Shown piece after piece: positions 16,701-25,912 of a stretch of 64,000 bases of DNA (position 1 is its first letter; the number at the start of each line of letters is the position of its first letter). The DNA lies in the NCBI GenBank assembly GCA_019873735.1, contig JAIOAQ010000001.1:156277-220276 (forward strand), read 5' to 3'. The translations under genes were made by a program, and so were the position numbers. The notes under the pieces are model-generated. The model ran no database searches and was not told the DNA's origin. It worked only from the letters and a program-made list of their open reading frames with translations. The stretch comes from Chloroflexota bacterium. Lineage in GTDB: Bacteria > Chloroflexota > Anaerolineae > Anaerolineales > Villigracilaceae.

Positions 16701-17133
16701 TTCGCTGCCGGTCAACGTGGACTTGCCGCTTGCAATTGGCATCCCCACCGACTATATCCCCGACCAAGATTTGCGCCTTCGCCTCTATCGCCGTCTGGCC
16801 GATTTGCGCGACGAAGCCGAGATCGAGGCCCTGGCCGAAGAATTCAAAGACCGCTTTGGACCTTTGCCTGAAATGACGGCCAACCTGCTCTATCAGATGC
16901 GGGTTAAACTCCGGGCCGAGCGCGCCGGCCTGGCGTCGGTCGGAATCGAGGGAGGTCAAATTGCATTGCGTTACCCGCCGCCTCCAGACGGCAGTCAGCC
17001 CCAATCGTTACGCGATTTGCAGCCTCAAGTGCGTGGTGGGAAAAATGTCTACTGGTGTATGTTTATGCGAGAACCCGATTGGCAAGAGCGCTTGCTTGAT
17101 GTGCTCAATTCACTCTTGGACGTGAAACTTTGA
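13708..17133 (+). CDS. mfd: Transcription-repair coupling factor Mfd
   Basis: A 1141-residue DNA translocase that removes RNA polymerase stalled at lesions and recruits UvrA. In order: the N-terminal UvrB-like region (GGILDIWPAAESLPVRIDFF), the RNA-polymerase-interacting domain (DYVVHIDHGIGKYVGL, near residue 470), helicase motif I GDVGYGKTEVALRAAF (about 618-633), motif II IIDEEQRFGV, motif III TATPIPRTL, motif VI QLYQLRGRVGRG, and the C-terminal autoinhibitory domain. All helicase motifs are intact. Length is typical. A GGGGGAG lies ten bases before the ATG. The downstream permease-peptidase gene overlaps its stop codon by four bases (TTGA), so both are translated from one transcript. Confidence 0.97.
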   Translation: MQPLLDTLRQLPAYSRFLASLRAGERLPALCLPAAARLPVLAALYQDLQRPLLLLTDRADHALALTDELAFWLPDAPRLNFNEPVPLFYEQAAWGSATRRGRLQALTALASYHLPFAEKPLRPPVLIASARALMTRTLPRRDFLKACRLLRAGQAVQPTVLRRDWLAQGYQPVDTVLEPGQFSHRGGILDIWPAAESLPVRIDFFGDEVETLRSFDPATQRTVKNLTSVLITPAREYLLSDISDNPRAQMAEDDITEFYIPVLHPFSASLLDYLPQEAWVLVDDASLFESMVIEVEEQAVKFRQECLAEGTLADDFPIPYLTWSELQDGLHARRWIELGYSGAGEEAGSAEGLAAHFGQLERFAGRLKPFIEYLAGLVSENRRVFVVTRQMARLQELWLEYQPQLTLQKPDLNPAQAAFVEGSLSGGWQLADTALITDSEIFGWARPQPRSRQPTGAETPEAAYADLHPGDYVVHIDHGIGKYVGLVRRHLDGLEREFLCVEYQDGDQLFVPIHQADRLTRYVGAEGSLPALDHLGGAEWHATKGRVREAVQQVAQELLDLYARRQVVRGYAFSPDTAWQKELEDSFPYIETEDQLRALQEIKRDMEAPRPMDRLLCGDVGYGKTEVALRAAFKAVVDSRQVAVLVPTTVLAQQHYETFRQRLAAFPVTVEMLSRFRSPREQSEVLSGLAQGTVDIVIGTHRLLQPDVQFKDLGLVIIDEEQRFGVTHKEHLKKLRTEVDVLTLTATPIPRTLYMALTGVRDISNLNTPPEERLPVVTHVGPYSPRLVRQAILRELERGGQVFFVHNRVQTIHAMRMHLEKLVPEARIAVAHGQMPEHELASAMQRFNAGEVDILLATSIIESGLDIPNANTLIVDRGDTFGLAQLYQLRGRVGRGAVRAYAYIFRHRKKPPTPDGQQRLEVIAENTQLGAGYSIAMRDLEIRGAGELLGSRQHGHIQAVGFHLYTRLLADAVRRLRAAAGGALPPTAAGFDQFSAPLSLPVNVDLPLAIGIPTDYIPDQDLRLRLYRRLADLRDEAEIEALAEEFKDRFGPLPEMTANLLYQMRVKLRAERAGLASVGIEGGQIALRYPPPPDGSQPQSLRDLQPQVRGGKNVYWCMFMREPDWQERLLDVLNSLLDVKL

Positions 17134-20100
17134 AACCATCCAATTCACCCGTTAGAACGGGCCGGGCAGAAGCCCGACTGGTTGCTCGTCGGCTGGGCAA
17201 TGCCCTGGTCACCCTCCTGATCATCGCCTACATCACCTTTTGGGGGCTGATTCTGGCCGAACGCGGCCGCGCCCATCAACCTGCGCGTCCGTTAGAGGCC
17301 GCCTGGCAAGCCCTCTTGCGTACCGCTGAATATATTTTCGCGCATCCGCAGGAATATCTTTGGAAAAAAGAAACCCATCAGGCCTTTGCGCTTGTAGCCG
17401 GCACATTGCAGGCCAGCGCCGTCCTGCTGTTGTTGGCGCTTGGGGTGGCTGTCCTGCTTGGCTTCTTGTTGGGGTTAACGGCCGCTTTGAGGCGCCAGAA
17501 GGCCGCCGCAGCTTTCGTCATGCTCCTCTCGGTGCTTGGCACTTCTACGCCCAGTTTCCTGTTCGCTATGCTTTTATGGGTGGGCAACATCTGGCTGCAT
17601 CGGGGTTTTGGCTGGCGCGCCCTCCCCTCGGCCGGCTTTGGCTGGGATGCCCATCTCGTCATGCCCGTCCTTGTCTTGGCCATGCGGCCGTTATCGCAGA
17701 TTGCACAGGTGACGTACATTACCATCCGCGATGTCCTGCAACAGGACTATATACGTACCGCCCGTTCCAAAGGCCTTTCCTGGCGTCTGGTCCGCAACGC
17801 CCATGTTCTGCCCAACATTCTCATTCCCACCCTGACCACCCTGGGGACTTCTTTGCGTTTCTCGCTGGCCAGCCTGCCGGTAGTTGACCTTTTCTTTAAT
17901 TGGCCGGGCGTGGGGTTGACTCTGCTTCAAGCCATTGAACAGGGCAACTCGGCGTTTGTCGCCGACTTGCTTGTCTCTCTGGGGGCGTTTTTCTTGCTGG
18001 TCAACCTGTTGATTGAAATCCTGTTTCCGCTGGTGGATGCCCGCTTGCGGAACGAGGCCGGCGAGGAACGACGTGAAGATCGGCAGACGTTTTGGGACTG
18101 GCTGCGCGGCATAGCGGCCGGACTGAGGCTCTGGGTGGACGACGTGCGCCGGCGGTTCGTTCACCGGACCGGCAGTCTGCCTCCGTTACCCGAAGGTTTA
18201 TCTCTGCCGAAAATGGAGCGCGAGAACCCGGCGGCTGCACGCCGCCGCTGGTTGGTATCCAGCCTGCTTGCCAACCCCGCTCTTTTGGCAGGCGGTTTGC
18301 TGCTGGCAGGGCTGTTGACAGTGGCCATCTTTGGCGAGAAAATGACCGCCGCCAGCCCGTACAAGGTCAACGGCGTGATGATGATAGACGGCGTCATCGG
18401 CGCTCCGCCTTACGCGCCTTCCGAAACCTTCCCCTGGGGGACAGATTACATCGGCCGTGACCTGCAAGCGTTGGTTCTGGCAGGCGGCAAGCGGACGCTT
18501 TTGCTCGCCTTTTTTGCCATGTTGGCCCGCCTGGGACTTGGCGCCTTTCTGGGCGCCCTGGCTGGCTGGCAGCGCGGCGGCTGGCTGGACCGCCTGGTCA
18601 CCGGCGCAATTGGCGTTTGGGCGGCGTTTCCGGTGACGCTGTTTGCCGCCTTGCTGATCCAGGCGCTGGGCATTCAGCAAGGCATGTGGGTCTTTGTGGT
18701 GGCTCTCTCGGTCGTGGGCTGGGGAGAAGTGGCTCAGTTTGTGCGCGGCCAGGTAATCGCCCTGAAACCCCAACTCTTTGTGGAAGCGGCCCGCTCAGCC
18801 GGCTCCCGCTCCGGCCAGATCCTTGCGCGTCACATCCTGCCCAACCTGGTCAACGCGCTGATTGTTTTGGCCGTCCTGGAAATGGGCGGGGTGATGATGC
18901 TGCTGGCCGAACTGGGTTACCTGGATATCTACATGGGCGGCGGCTTCCGCGCTGCCATTGCCGATCTGGGGCGTACCATGCTGGTGGTGCATTTTTCAGA
19001 TGTCCCCGAATGGGCCGCTCTGATTGCCAACATCCGCAACTGGTGGCGCAGTTATCCCTGGATGGCGCTTTATCCAGGAGCCGCCTTCTTTCTGGCAATC
19101 ATCACGTTCAATCTGTTTGGCGAAGGCCTGCGCCGTTTTTTAGACGATACCCATGCCAACCTGAGCCGTCTGTTTAACCGTTACACCTTGGTCGCCGCGC
19201 TGGGCCTGTTTGTGGCTGTTGCCTTATTCTTGCAGAGTGTTTCGCCGCTTGGCATCTATCGCGCCGAGGCGTTGCGTTTTGACGAACAGAGAGTCGTAAA
19301 AGACATCTGTGCGCTGAGTTCGGCTGAGTTTGCCGGCCGCGAGAGCGGAACGCCGGGAGCGGAGGCGGCTGCCCGTTACATTGCCCGGCGGATGGAAGAG
19401 ATTGGTCTCTTGCCGGGAGGAAACGGCACTAACTACATCGAAGAGCAAATCAATCCCAGCCTTCACCTGGTTAAAACGCCCCGCTTGCAAGTCTTGAACG
19501 CCGAGGGGGGCGTGCTACAAGATTTTGTCTATCGTGCTGATTTCGTTGAAGTGCCGGGCTCTTTGCAATATGGTGACTTTCAAGGGCGGTTGGTGGCGCT
19601 TTCTTTTGGCCCGCCAAGGGAAAGCCCCGGCGCAGATGTTTACAGCGTGCACGATTTGATCACCCGCGACGACATTGTTCTGATAGAAAAAGACGACCTG
19701 GATAAGGTTTCTATTGGCATGCTTGGCGGTTTATTGATCATTACTCCCAATCCTGCCGACTTGACGGTCAGGCAATTGTATCCGTCTGAAGTCGCGGTTT
19801 TTAGCACACGTTCTGTGCCGGTGATGTATATCTCGCCTGCCGCCGCCGACCGTCTGTTGCGCTATGGCGGCACAACCCTGGAGGAAGTGCGCGCCGTCTC
19901 CGCCTCGCTTGCCCCCGGTCAGGCCGTAAGACACGATACGGGTTTGCAGGCAGCCATGTCTGTGGACGTGCGGCTGCCAGAGAATCTGGCAGAAGAAAAG
20001 TCCTACCACGTTTTAGGTGTGCTCCCCGGCGCCGATTCCGAATCGGGCCTCGATTCGCAGGCGATTATCGTCAGCGCTTATTATGATGGGGTGGGCGTCA

Positions 20101-20648
20101 GCCCGGATGGGACAATTTACGCCGGCGCGAATGACAATGCCAGCGGCGTGGCTACGATGCTGGAACTTGCCCGCCTGCTTAAACAAAGCCCCTATCAGCC
20201 GGACAAAACCATTATCTTTGCGGCCTGGCCCGCCGGTGAACGCGGCGAAGGTTTGAGTGTGGCGACGATCATGAATCTGCGCACCGGCTTTGACCGCCTG
20301 GAAGTTGAAGCCGTGGTTGAACTTTCTGGCGTCGGCGCCGGCAGCGGCAAAGCGATTGCCGTGGGCGAAGACAGCAGTTACCGTCTGGTCAAACTCTTTC
20401 AGTCTGCGGCGGGCAAATTGAATGTTCCGACCACAACCCGCGGCCGCGGTCCGCATTATGGCCGCGATATTCCCCCTGCTTTTGGCGGACGGAAGTCTAT
20501 GACGCTTTCCATATCCTGGGACGGCGCCGACGAATTCGCTCACACCCCCCTCGATGTGTGCGAACGCATTGACCCTCAAAAGATTCGCTCCATTGGCCGG
20601 ACGGTGTATCTGACCTTGCTTGTGCTTGGCCGCGAGACCGAATACTAG
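17130..20648 (+). CDS. Fused DppB-DppC-type ABC permease with C-terminal M28-like pseudopeptidase domain
   Basis: A 1172-residue single reading frame with three modules. Residues about 20-310 are a DppB/OppB-type permease with the ATPase-contact loop DYIRTARSKG (about 205-215). About 371-665 are a DppC/OppC-type permease with FVEAARSAGS (about 548-558). A further membrane helix (YTLVAALGLFVAVALFLQSV, about 683-703) leads to an external part: a PA-like segment (about 800-940), then an M28 aminopeptidase fold. Against M28 the metal and catalytic residues are only partly kept: the first His is Tyr984 (SAYYDG), bridging Asp1002 is present (GANDNASG), the catalytic Glu is Gly1036 with Glu1037 kept (PAGERG), a later Asp is Ser1066, and His1138 is kept (HTPLDV). 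Loss of hydrolysis is therefore inferred. Start is TTG, overlapping the mfd stop. No ATPase gene is nearby. Confidence 0.85.
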   Translation: MKPSNSPVRTGRAEARLVARRLGNALVTLLIIAYITFWGLILAERGRAHQPARPLEAAWQALLRTAEYIFAHPQEYLWKKETHQAFALVAGTLQASAVLLLLALGVAVLLGFLLGLTAALRRQKAAAAFVMLLSVLGTSTPSFLFAMLLWVGNIWLHRGFGWRALPSAGFGWDAHLVMPVLVLAMRPLSQIAQVTYITIRDVLQQDYIRTARSKGLSWRLVRNAHVLPNILIPTLTTLGTSLRFSLASLPVVDLFFNWPGVGLTLLQAIEQGNSAFVADLLVSLGAFFLLVNLLIEILFPLVDARLRNEAGEERREDRQTFWDWLRGIAAGLRLWVDDVRRRFVHRTGSLPPLPEGLSLPKMERENPAAARRRWLVSSLLANPALLAGGLLLAGLLTVAIFGEKMTAASPYKVNGVMMIDGVIGAPPYAPSETFPWGTDYIGRDLQALVLAGGKRTLLLAFFAMLARLGLGAFLGALAGWQRGGWLDRLVTGAIGVWAAFPVTLFAALLIQALGIQQGMWVFVVALSVVGWGEVAQFVRGQVIALKPQLFVEAARSAGSRSGQILARHILPNLVNALIVLAVLEMGGVMMLLAELGYLDIYMGGGFRAAIADLGRTMLVVHFSDVPEWAALIANIRNWWRSYPWMALYPGAAFFLAIITFNLFGEGLRRFLDDTHANLSRLFNRYTLVAALGLFVAVALFLQSVSPLGIYRAEALRFDEQRVVKDICALSSAEFAGRESGTPGAEAAARYIARRMEEIGLLPGGNGTNYIEEQINPSLHLVKTPRLQVLNAEGGVLQDFVYRADFVEVPGSLQYGDFQGRLVALSFGPPRESPGADVYSVHDLITRDDIVLIEKDDLDKVSIGMLGGLLIITPNPADLTVRQLYPSEVAVFSTRSVPVMYISPAAADRLLRYGGTTLEEVRAVSASLAPGQAVRHDTGLQAAMSVDVRLPENLAEEKSYHVLGVLPGADSESGLDSQAIIVSAYYDGVGVSPDGTIYAGANDNASGVATMLELARLLKQSPYQPDKTIIFAAWPAGERGEGLSVATIMNLRTGFDRLEVEAVVELSGVGAGSGKAIAVGEDSSYRLVKLFQSAAGKLNVPTTTRGRGPHYGRDIPPAFGGRKSMTLSISWDGADEFAHTPLDVCERIDPQKIRSIGRTVYLTLLVLGRETEY

Positions 20649-20672
20649 CGTAATCGTGCCAGTTGCGTGCAT

Positions 20673-20680
20673 GGTAAAAT
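20673..20680 (+). promoter_or_regulatory. Extended -10 promoter of the tkt operon
   Basis: TGG-TAAAAT, with the hexamer at 20675-20680 and TG at 20672-20673, lies in the 62-base gap before tkt. The expected start of transcription near 20687 gives a leader of about 24 bases carrying AAGGTG before the GTG start codon. No convincing -35 box is present. Confidence 0.45.
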
Positions 20681-20710
20681 ACCTCACTCTCAATTCTCCA
20701 AAGGTGTTCT

Positions 20711-22702
20711 GTGTCTGATACTGATCTCCAAATTCGTGCTATTCACACGCTCCGTTTTCTCTCTGCCGACGCCGTTCAGCAAGCCAGGTCCGGACACCCT
20801 GGCCTGCCGATGGGCGCGGCTGCCATTGCGTTTACCTTATGGACTCGCCATTTGCGCCATAACCCGCGCAACCCGCACTGGCCCAACCGCGATCGTTTTA
20901 TTCTTTCCGGCGGTCACGGTTCCATGTTGCTTTACTCCCTGCTTCATCTCACCGGTTATGATTTGCCGCTGGAAGAATTGAAAAACTTCCGCCAGTGGGG
21001 CAGCCGTACCCCCGGTCACCCGGAGTTCGGCCTCACGCCGGGGGTAGAGATGACCACCGGCCCCCTGGGGCAGGGGTTTGCCACCGGCGTGGGGATGGCG
21101 ATTGCCGAGGCGCATCTTGCTGCCCGCTTCAACCAACCCGGCCACAAGATCATAGACCATTACACCTACGCCATTGTGACCGATGGCGACTTGATGGAGG
21201 GCGTGGCCTCTGAGGCCGCCTCCCTGGCGGGACATTTGCGGCTGGGGAAGTTGATTTATCTCTATGATGATAACCATATCTCCATTGACGGTCCTACCGA
21301 CCTGGCGTTTACCGAAGATCGTCTGGCTCGTTTTGCTGCCTATGGCTGGCATGTCCAGCAGGTGGATGATGGCAACGATGTCGAAGCCATTGACGCTGCC
21401 ATTTCCCTTGCCAAAACCGACCTGCGTCCCAGCCTGATTGCCGTCCGCACGGTGATTGGCTACGGCGCGCCCAACAAACAGGGCACCGCCAAGGCTCACG
21501 GCGAGCCGCTGGGCGAAGACGAATTGCGCCTGGCCAAAGAGAATTTGGGCTGGCCCACCGAGCCCGGCTTCTACATCCCCGAAGATGTGTTGGCGTTTTA
21601 TCGCCGGGCGCTGACTCGCGGCAGCGAATGGGAGGCCGACTGGCGGCTTCGCCTGGAGGCCTTTCAGCGGCTTTACCCGGCGCTCGGCTCCGAACTTCGC
21701 CGGCGGCTGGACGGCAGACTGCCCGACAACTGGCAGCAAGCCATGCCGCAATTTCCCTCAGACCCCAAAGGGATGGCCACCCGCGCCGCTTCTGGCAAGG
21801 TCATCAATGCTCTGGCCCCTGTCCTGCCGGAACTGATTGGCGGTTCGGCCGACCTGGCGCCCTCCAACAACACCTGGATTCGGGATGAGCCGGCTTTTCA
21901 AAAAGACTCGCCCGGCGGGCGCAATTTCCACTTTGGCGTGCGCGAACATGCCATGGGCGCCGTCCTGAACGGCATGGCGCTGCATGGCGGGGTCATTCCG
22001 TATGGCGGGACCTTCCTGGTCTTTTCTGATTACATGCGGCCGGCGATTCGCCTGGCTTCGCTTTCGCATATACCGGCGATTTATGTCTTTACGCATGACA
22101 GCATCGGTTTGGGCGAAGATGGACCAACTCACCAGCCGGTGGAACATCTTGCCGCCTTGCGCGCCATTCCCAACCTGACGGTCATCCGGCCGGCGGACGC
22201 GAATGAAACCGCACAGGCCTGGAAGGTCGCCATCGAGAACCGCCACGGCCCGACGGCCCTCATCCTTTCCCGCCAGAACCTCCCCGTCTTTGAAGCGGCA
22301 GAATTTCCAACGGTTGAGAAAGGCGCCTATGTGCTGGCCGACATGGGCGAGGGTGAACCGCAACTGATTCTGATGGCTTCCGGCTCAGAAGTGAGCCTCG
22401 TCTACGAAGCCGCGGCCCGCCTGGCAGCCGATGGGCTCTGCGTGCGCGTCGTCTCGTTTCCTTCGTGGGAACTGTTTGAGGCGCAGGATGAAGACTATCG
22501 GCGTGCAGTCCTGCCCGAGCATGTACGCGCCCGCCTGTCCGTCGAGGCCGGAATCGGGCTTGGCTGGGAACGCTATGTCGGCCCGGCCGGCCGCGTCATT
22601 TCGTTGGAGCGTTTTGGCGCTTCAGCGCCGGGCAAGGTGCTGTTTGAGAAATTCGGCTTTACGGTTGAAAATATCATTGCCCAGGCCAGGGAGATCCTAT
22701 GA
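20711..22702 (+). CDS. tkt: Transketolase
   Basis: A 663-residue thiamine-diphosphate enzyme that moves two-carbon ketol units between pentose, tetrose, hexose and triose phosphates. Motifs: [11 protein letters not shown], the TPP-binding [15 protein letters not shown] with [28 protein letters not shown] and [20 protein letters not shown]. Length is typical. The start is GTG with AAGGTG five bases upstream. It heads an operon whose next gene, rpiB, overlaps by four bases (ATGA), followed by tal-pgi. This places most of the non-oxidative pentose phosphate branch in one transcript, giving ribose phosphate without the oxidative dehydrogenases. Confidence 0.97.
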   Translation: MSDTDLQIRAIHTLRFLSADAVQQARSGHPGLPMGAAAIAFTLWTRHLRHNPRNPHWPNRDRFILSGGHGSMLLYSLLHLTGYDLPLEELKNFRQWGSRTPGHPEFGLTPGVEMTTGPLGQGFATGVGMAIAEAHLAARFNQPGHKIIDHYTYAIVTDGDLMEGVASEAASLAGHLRLGKLIYLYDDNHISIDGPTDLAFTEDRLARFAAYGWHVQQVDDGNDVEAIDAAISLAKTDLRPSLIAVRTVIGYGAPNKQGTAKAHGEPLGEDELRLAKENLGWPTEPGFYIPEDVLAFYRRALTRGSEWEADWRLRLEAFQRLYPALGSELRRRLDGRLPDNWQQAMPQFPSDPKGMATRAASGKVINALAPVLPELIGGSADLAPSNNTWIRDEPAFQKDSPGGRNFHFGVREHAMGAVLNGMALHGGVIPYGGTFLVFSDYMRPAIRLASLSHIPAIYVFTHDSIGLGEDGPTHQPVEHLAALRAIPNLTVIRPADANETAQAWKVAIENRHGPTALILSRQNLPVFEAAEFPTVEKGAYVLADMGEGEPQLILMASGSEVSLVYEAAARLAADGLCVRVVSFPSWELFEAQDEDYRRAVLPEHVRARLSVEAGIGLGWERYVGPAGRVISLERFGASAPGKVLFEKFGFTVENIIAQAREIL

Positions 22703-23151
22703 AAATTGCCGTTGCCTGTGACCATGGCGGCTTTCCACTCAAGGCGCTTGTGCTGGAAGTGGCGCGCAATGCCGGCCATGAAGTGCTTGACCTTGGCACA
22801 CATACCGCCGATCCGGTGGACTACCCGGATTATGCCGAAAAACTCGGCCGCCTGATTCAAGAAGGAAAGGTTGAGCGGGGAATCTTGCTGTGCGGTTCGG
22901 GCGTTGGCGCTTGCATCGCGGCAAACAAAATGAAAGGCGTGTATGCGGGCGTCTGCCACGACACGTACTCGGCTCATCAGGGCGTGGAACATGACGACAT
23001 GAATGTCCTCTGCCTGGGCGCCCGCATCATTGGCCCTGAACTGGCCCGCGAGATTGTCGCCGCCTTCCTTGCCGCGCGCTTTATCGGTCATGACCCTGGC
23101 CAGGAACGCCACGCCCGGCGGGTGGCAAAAGTGCGCAAACTTGAAAGTTGA
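22699..23151 (+). CDS. rpiB: Ribose-5-phosphate isomerase B
   Basis: A 150-residue RpiB/LacAB-family isomerase that interconverts ribose 5-phosphate and ribulose 5-phosphate. Motifs: [10 protein letters not shown] at the start (Asp-His of the active site), [30 protein letters not shown] with the catalytic Cys and the phosphate loop, and [15 protein letters not shown]. Length is typical. ATG overlaps the tkt stop by four bases, with GGGAG just upstream, which points to translational coupling. The next gene, tal-pgi, starts 31 bases after the stop. An allose 6-phosphate isomerase activity is possible in this family but unlikely in this operon. Confidence 0.95.
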   Translation: MKIAVACDHGGFPLKALVLEVARNAGHEVLDLGTHTADPVDYPDYAEKLGRLIQEGKVERGILLCGSGVGACIAANKMKGVYAGVCHDTYSAHQGVEHDDMNVLCLGARIIGPELAREIVAAFLAARFIGHDPGQERHARRVAKVRKLES

Positions 23152-23182
23152 TTCCCCCAATCTTTGCTCTTCCAGACCTCCT

Positions 23183-25912
23183 ATGAACCCTATCCGCGCC
23201 ATTCACAGCCTTGGACAATCCATCTGGTACGACAATATTCAGCGCCGCCTGCTTGAAAACGGAAGCCTGCAGGCCCTGATTGAGAGCGGCGAGATTCGCG
23301 GCATTACCTCCAATCCGACCATTTTCCATCAGGCCATTGCCCGCTCGGATGACTACGATACCGCCCTTGTGCCGCTGGCCTGGGCGGGCTGGGAGGCCGA
23401 ACAAATCTTTTGGCAGTTAGCCGTTGAAGACATTTGTTTGGCCTGCGACCTGTTCCTGCCGCTTTACCGGCAGACGCAGGGCGCCGATGGTTACGTCAGC
23501 CTGGAAGTTTCGCCCTATCTGGCGCGTGATGCCGAAGCCACCCTGCAGCAGGCGCAGGTCCTCTGGCAACGGGTCAACCGCCCGAACCTGATGATCAAAA
23601 TCCCGGCCACAAAAGAGGGCTTACCGGCGATCCGCCGCGCCATTGCAGCCGGCATCAATGTCAACGTAACCCTTATTTTTGACATTGAACGCTACCAGGA
23701 AGTGATGGATGCCTACCTTTCCGGCCTCGAAGACCGCCTGGCCGCCGGCAAAGAGATTGAGCATATTGCCTCGGTGGCCTCGTTCTTTGTCTCCCGGCTG
23801 GATACCAAACTGGATGCCCGCCTGCCTGCCGATTCGCCTCTGCGTGGCAGGGCCGCCATTGCCAACACCAAACTGGCGTATGCCGCCTATCAACAGGTGT
23901 TTTCTGGGGAGCGTTTTGCCCGTTTGCTGGCGCATGGCGCCCGGCCTCAGCGTCCCTTGTGGGCTTCCACCAGCACCAAGAACCCCGCCTCTCCCGATAC
24001 CCTTTATGTAGACAACCTGATTGCTCCCGGTACCGTCAACACGGTTCCGCCGCAAACACTGGAAGCCTTTCGCGACCATGGCCGCGCCGCGCTGACCCTG
24101 ACGGATGGACTGGACGAAGCGCGCCGCGTGCTTGCCGACCTTGAAGCCGCCGGTCACTCGTTGGCACAGGCAAACCAAGAACTGGAAGAAGAAGGCGTGC
24201 GCGCCTTTGCTGACTCGTTTACCGCCTTGCTTGCCGCCATTGAGGAGAAGCGGCGTCGTGCAGCGGCTCAGATCGGACCCCTATCTGCTTCCGTTTCCGC
24301 GCGTGTTGCCCGCCTGGAGGCTGATTCTGTTGCCTCCCGTCTGTGGCGGAGCGACCCCTCGCTGTGGACGGACGACCCTGCCGCTCAGGCCGAGATACGC
24401 AAACGGCTGGGCTGGCTGACCCTGCCGGAGACCTCGCGGGCGCGTCTGGCCGAGATTCGCGCCGCAGCCGAAGATGTCCGCGCGGCGGGCATTCGCAAAT
24501 TTCTCTTGCTGGGCATGGGCGGTTCGTCGCTTGCCCCCGAAGTCCTTTCGCTGGTCTTCTCTGCCGCGGAACGCTTTGCCATCCTCGATTCGACAGACCC
24601 GGCTCAGGTATTGGAAGCCGCGCGCCGCTTTCCGCCTGCCGAATCGCTTTACATTGTCTCCTCTAAATCCGGCGGGACTGCAGAAGTAAATGCCATGCTG
24701 GCCTACTTCTGGCATCTTTCGGGGCAGGATGGCTCCCGCTTCGTTGCCATTACCGATCCCGGCACCTCGCTTGAAAGGCTGGGGCGCGAGCGAAATTTTC
24801 GCCACATCCTGCTTGCCGACCCAACGGTGGGCGGGCGCTTTTCTGTGCTGGCCGATTTTGGGCTCTTTCCAATGGCATTGATGGGCCTTGATCTTGAGCA
24901 AGTATTGGCCTCTGCCGCGGGCATGCTGCGTGAGTGCCGCTTTGAAACTCCCGCGGCGCGCAACCCCGGCCTGGTGCTTGGTGCTGTTTTGGGCGAGGCT
25001 GCTCTTCCCGGGCGCGATAACCTGCGCGATAAATTGACCTTGCTTGCCGATTCGCCGCTGGCCTCGTTTGGATGGTGGTTGGAACAACTGATTGCCGAAT
25101 CGTCGGGCAAACAGGGGCAGGGGATTGTGGTTGTAGAGGGCGAGCCGGTGACAACGCCGGAAGGCTACGGTCACGACCGCATCTTTGCCTATTTCCGCCA
25201 GTCTGGTGAGTGGGACGCGGCCGTAGCAAGCCTGCGCGCCGCCGGTCATCCCGTGCTGGAATTTCCCGTCTCTGATGGCTATCACCTGTTCCGCGAATTC
25301 TATCGCTGGGAGGTGGCTACTGCCATTGCCTGCCATGTGCTGGGGGTCAATGCCTTTGATCAGCCGGACGTGCAGGATAACAAAGATCGGACAAATGCCA
25401 AGATTACTTCGTATAGCCAAAAAGGGTCACTGGATGAACCGGCGCCGTTTTGGCAGGATGCCGGCTTGCGGCTCTTCACCAATTTGCCGCTCAAAGGCGA
25501 TTCGTTGTCCGGCCTGCTGAAAGCCTTCCTGGCTTTGGCCGATGCCGGCAACTACGTGGCCATTAATGCCTACCTGCCGCGCAATAAAGAGACGCAGACT
25601 CTTTTGACCGAACTGCGGCTGAAGATCCGCGCGCGGACAGGCTGCGCCACGACGCTTGGCTTCGGGCCGCGCTTTTTGCATTCCACCGGTCAACTGCACA
25701 AGGGTGGGGCAGATACCGGCCTTTTCTTGCAGATAACGGCCGATCCCTTTGAAGACCTTGAAATCCCTGAGCATGGAATGACTTTTGGGGTGTTGCAGCG
25801 GGCGCAGGCGCTGGGCGATTACGAAGCCCTGGCCGCGCGCGGCCGCCGCATTTTGCGCGTTCACCTGCCGCAGATTCAAGATTTGATCCGTCTGCTGGAG
25901 ACGCTGAAATGA
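23183..25912 (+). CDS. tal-pgi: Bifunctional transaldolase / glucose-6-phosphate isomerase
   Basis: A 909-residue fusion. Residues about 1-370 are transaldolase (GITSNPTIFHQAIA; Schiff-base Lys in NLMIKIPATKEG; VNVTLIFDIERYQEVM). About 400-909 are a phosphoglucose isomerase (LLGMGGSSLAPEV; YIVSSKSGGTAEVNAM; DPGTSLERLGRE; C-terminal FLHSTGQLHKGG). The first half moves a dihydroxyacetone unit between sugar phosphates; the second interconverts glucose and fructose 6-phosphates, so the fusion joins the pentose branch to glycolysis. The open frame extends upstream to 23003 inside rpiB, but transaldolase similarity starts at the ATG at 23183, which I use. The Shine-Dalgarno sequence is weak. Such fusions are known from Chloroflexi and Cyanobacteria. 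Confidence 0.94.
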   Translation: MNPIRAIHSLGQSIWYDNIQRRLLENGSLQALIESGEIRGITSNPTIFHQAIARSDDYDTALVPLAWAGWEAEQIFWQLAVEDICLACDLFLPLYRQTQGADGYVSLEVSPYLARDAEATLQQAQVLWQRVNRPNLMIKIPATKEGLPAIRRAIAAGINVNVTLIFDIERYQEVMDAYLSGLEDRLAAGKEIEHIASVASFFVSRLDTKLDARLPADSPLRGRAAIANTKLAYAAYQQVFSGERFARLLAHGARPQRPLWASTSTKNPASPDTLYVDNLIAPGTVNTVPPQTLEAFRDHGRAALTLTDGLDEARRVLADLEAAGHSLAQANQELEEEGVRAFADSFTALLAAIEEKRRRAAAQIGPLSASVSARVARLEADSVASRLWRSDPSLWTDDPAAQAEIRKRLGWLTLPETSRARLAEIRAAAEDVRAAGIRKFLLLGMGGSSLAPEVLSLVFSAAERFAILDSTDPAQVLEAARRFPPAESLYIVSSKSGGTAEVNAMLAYFWHLSGQDGSRFVAITDPGTSLERLGRERNFRHILLADPTVGGRFSVLADFGLFPMALMGLDLEQVLASAAGMLRECRFETPAARNPGLVLGAVLGEAALPGRDNLRDKLTLLADSPLASFGWWLEQLIAESSGKQGQGIVVVEGEPVTTPEGYGHDRIFAYFRQSGEWDAAVASLRAAGHPVLEFPVSDGYHLFREFYRWEVATAIACHVLGVNAFDQPDVQDNKDRTNAKITSYSQKGSLDEPAPFWQDAGLRLFTNLPLKGDSLSGLLKAFLALADAGNYVAINAYLPRNKETQTLLTELRLKIRARTGCATTLGFGPRFLHSTGQLHKGGADTGLFLQITADPFEDLEIPEHGMTFGVLQRAQALGDYEALAARGRRILRVHLPQIQDLIRLLETLK

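Noticed and set aside
24281..25420. A 379-codon minus-strand frame inside tal-pgi
   Set aside because: Shadow of the phosphoglucose isomerase coding frame; low-complexity composition and no start signals.
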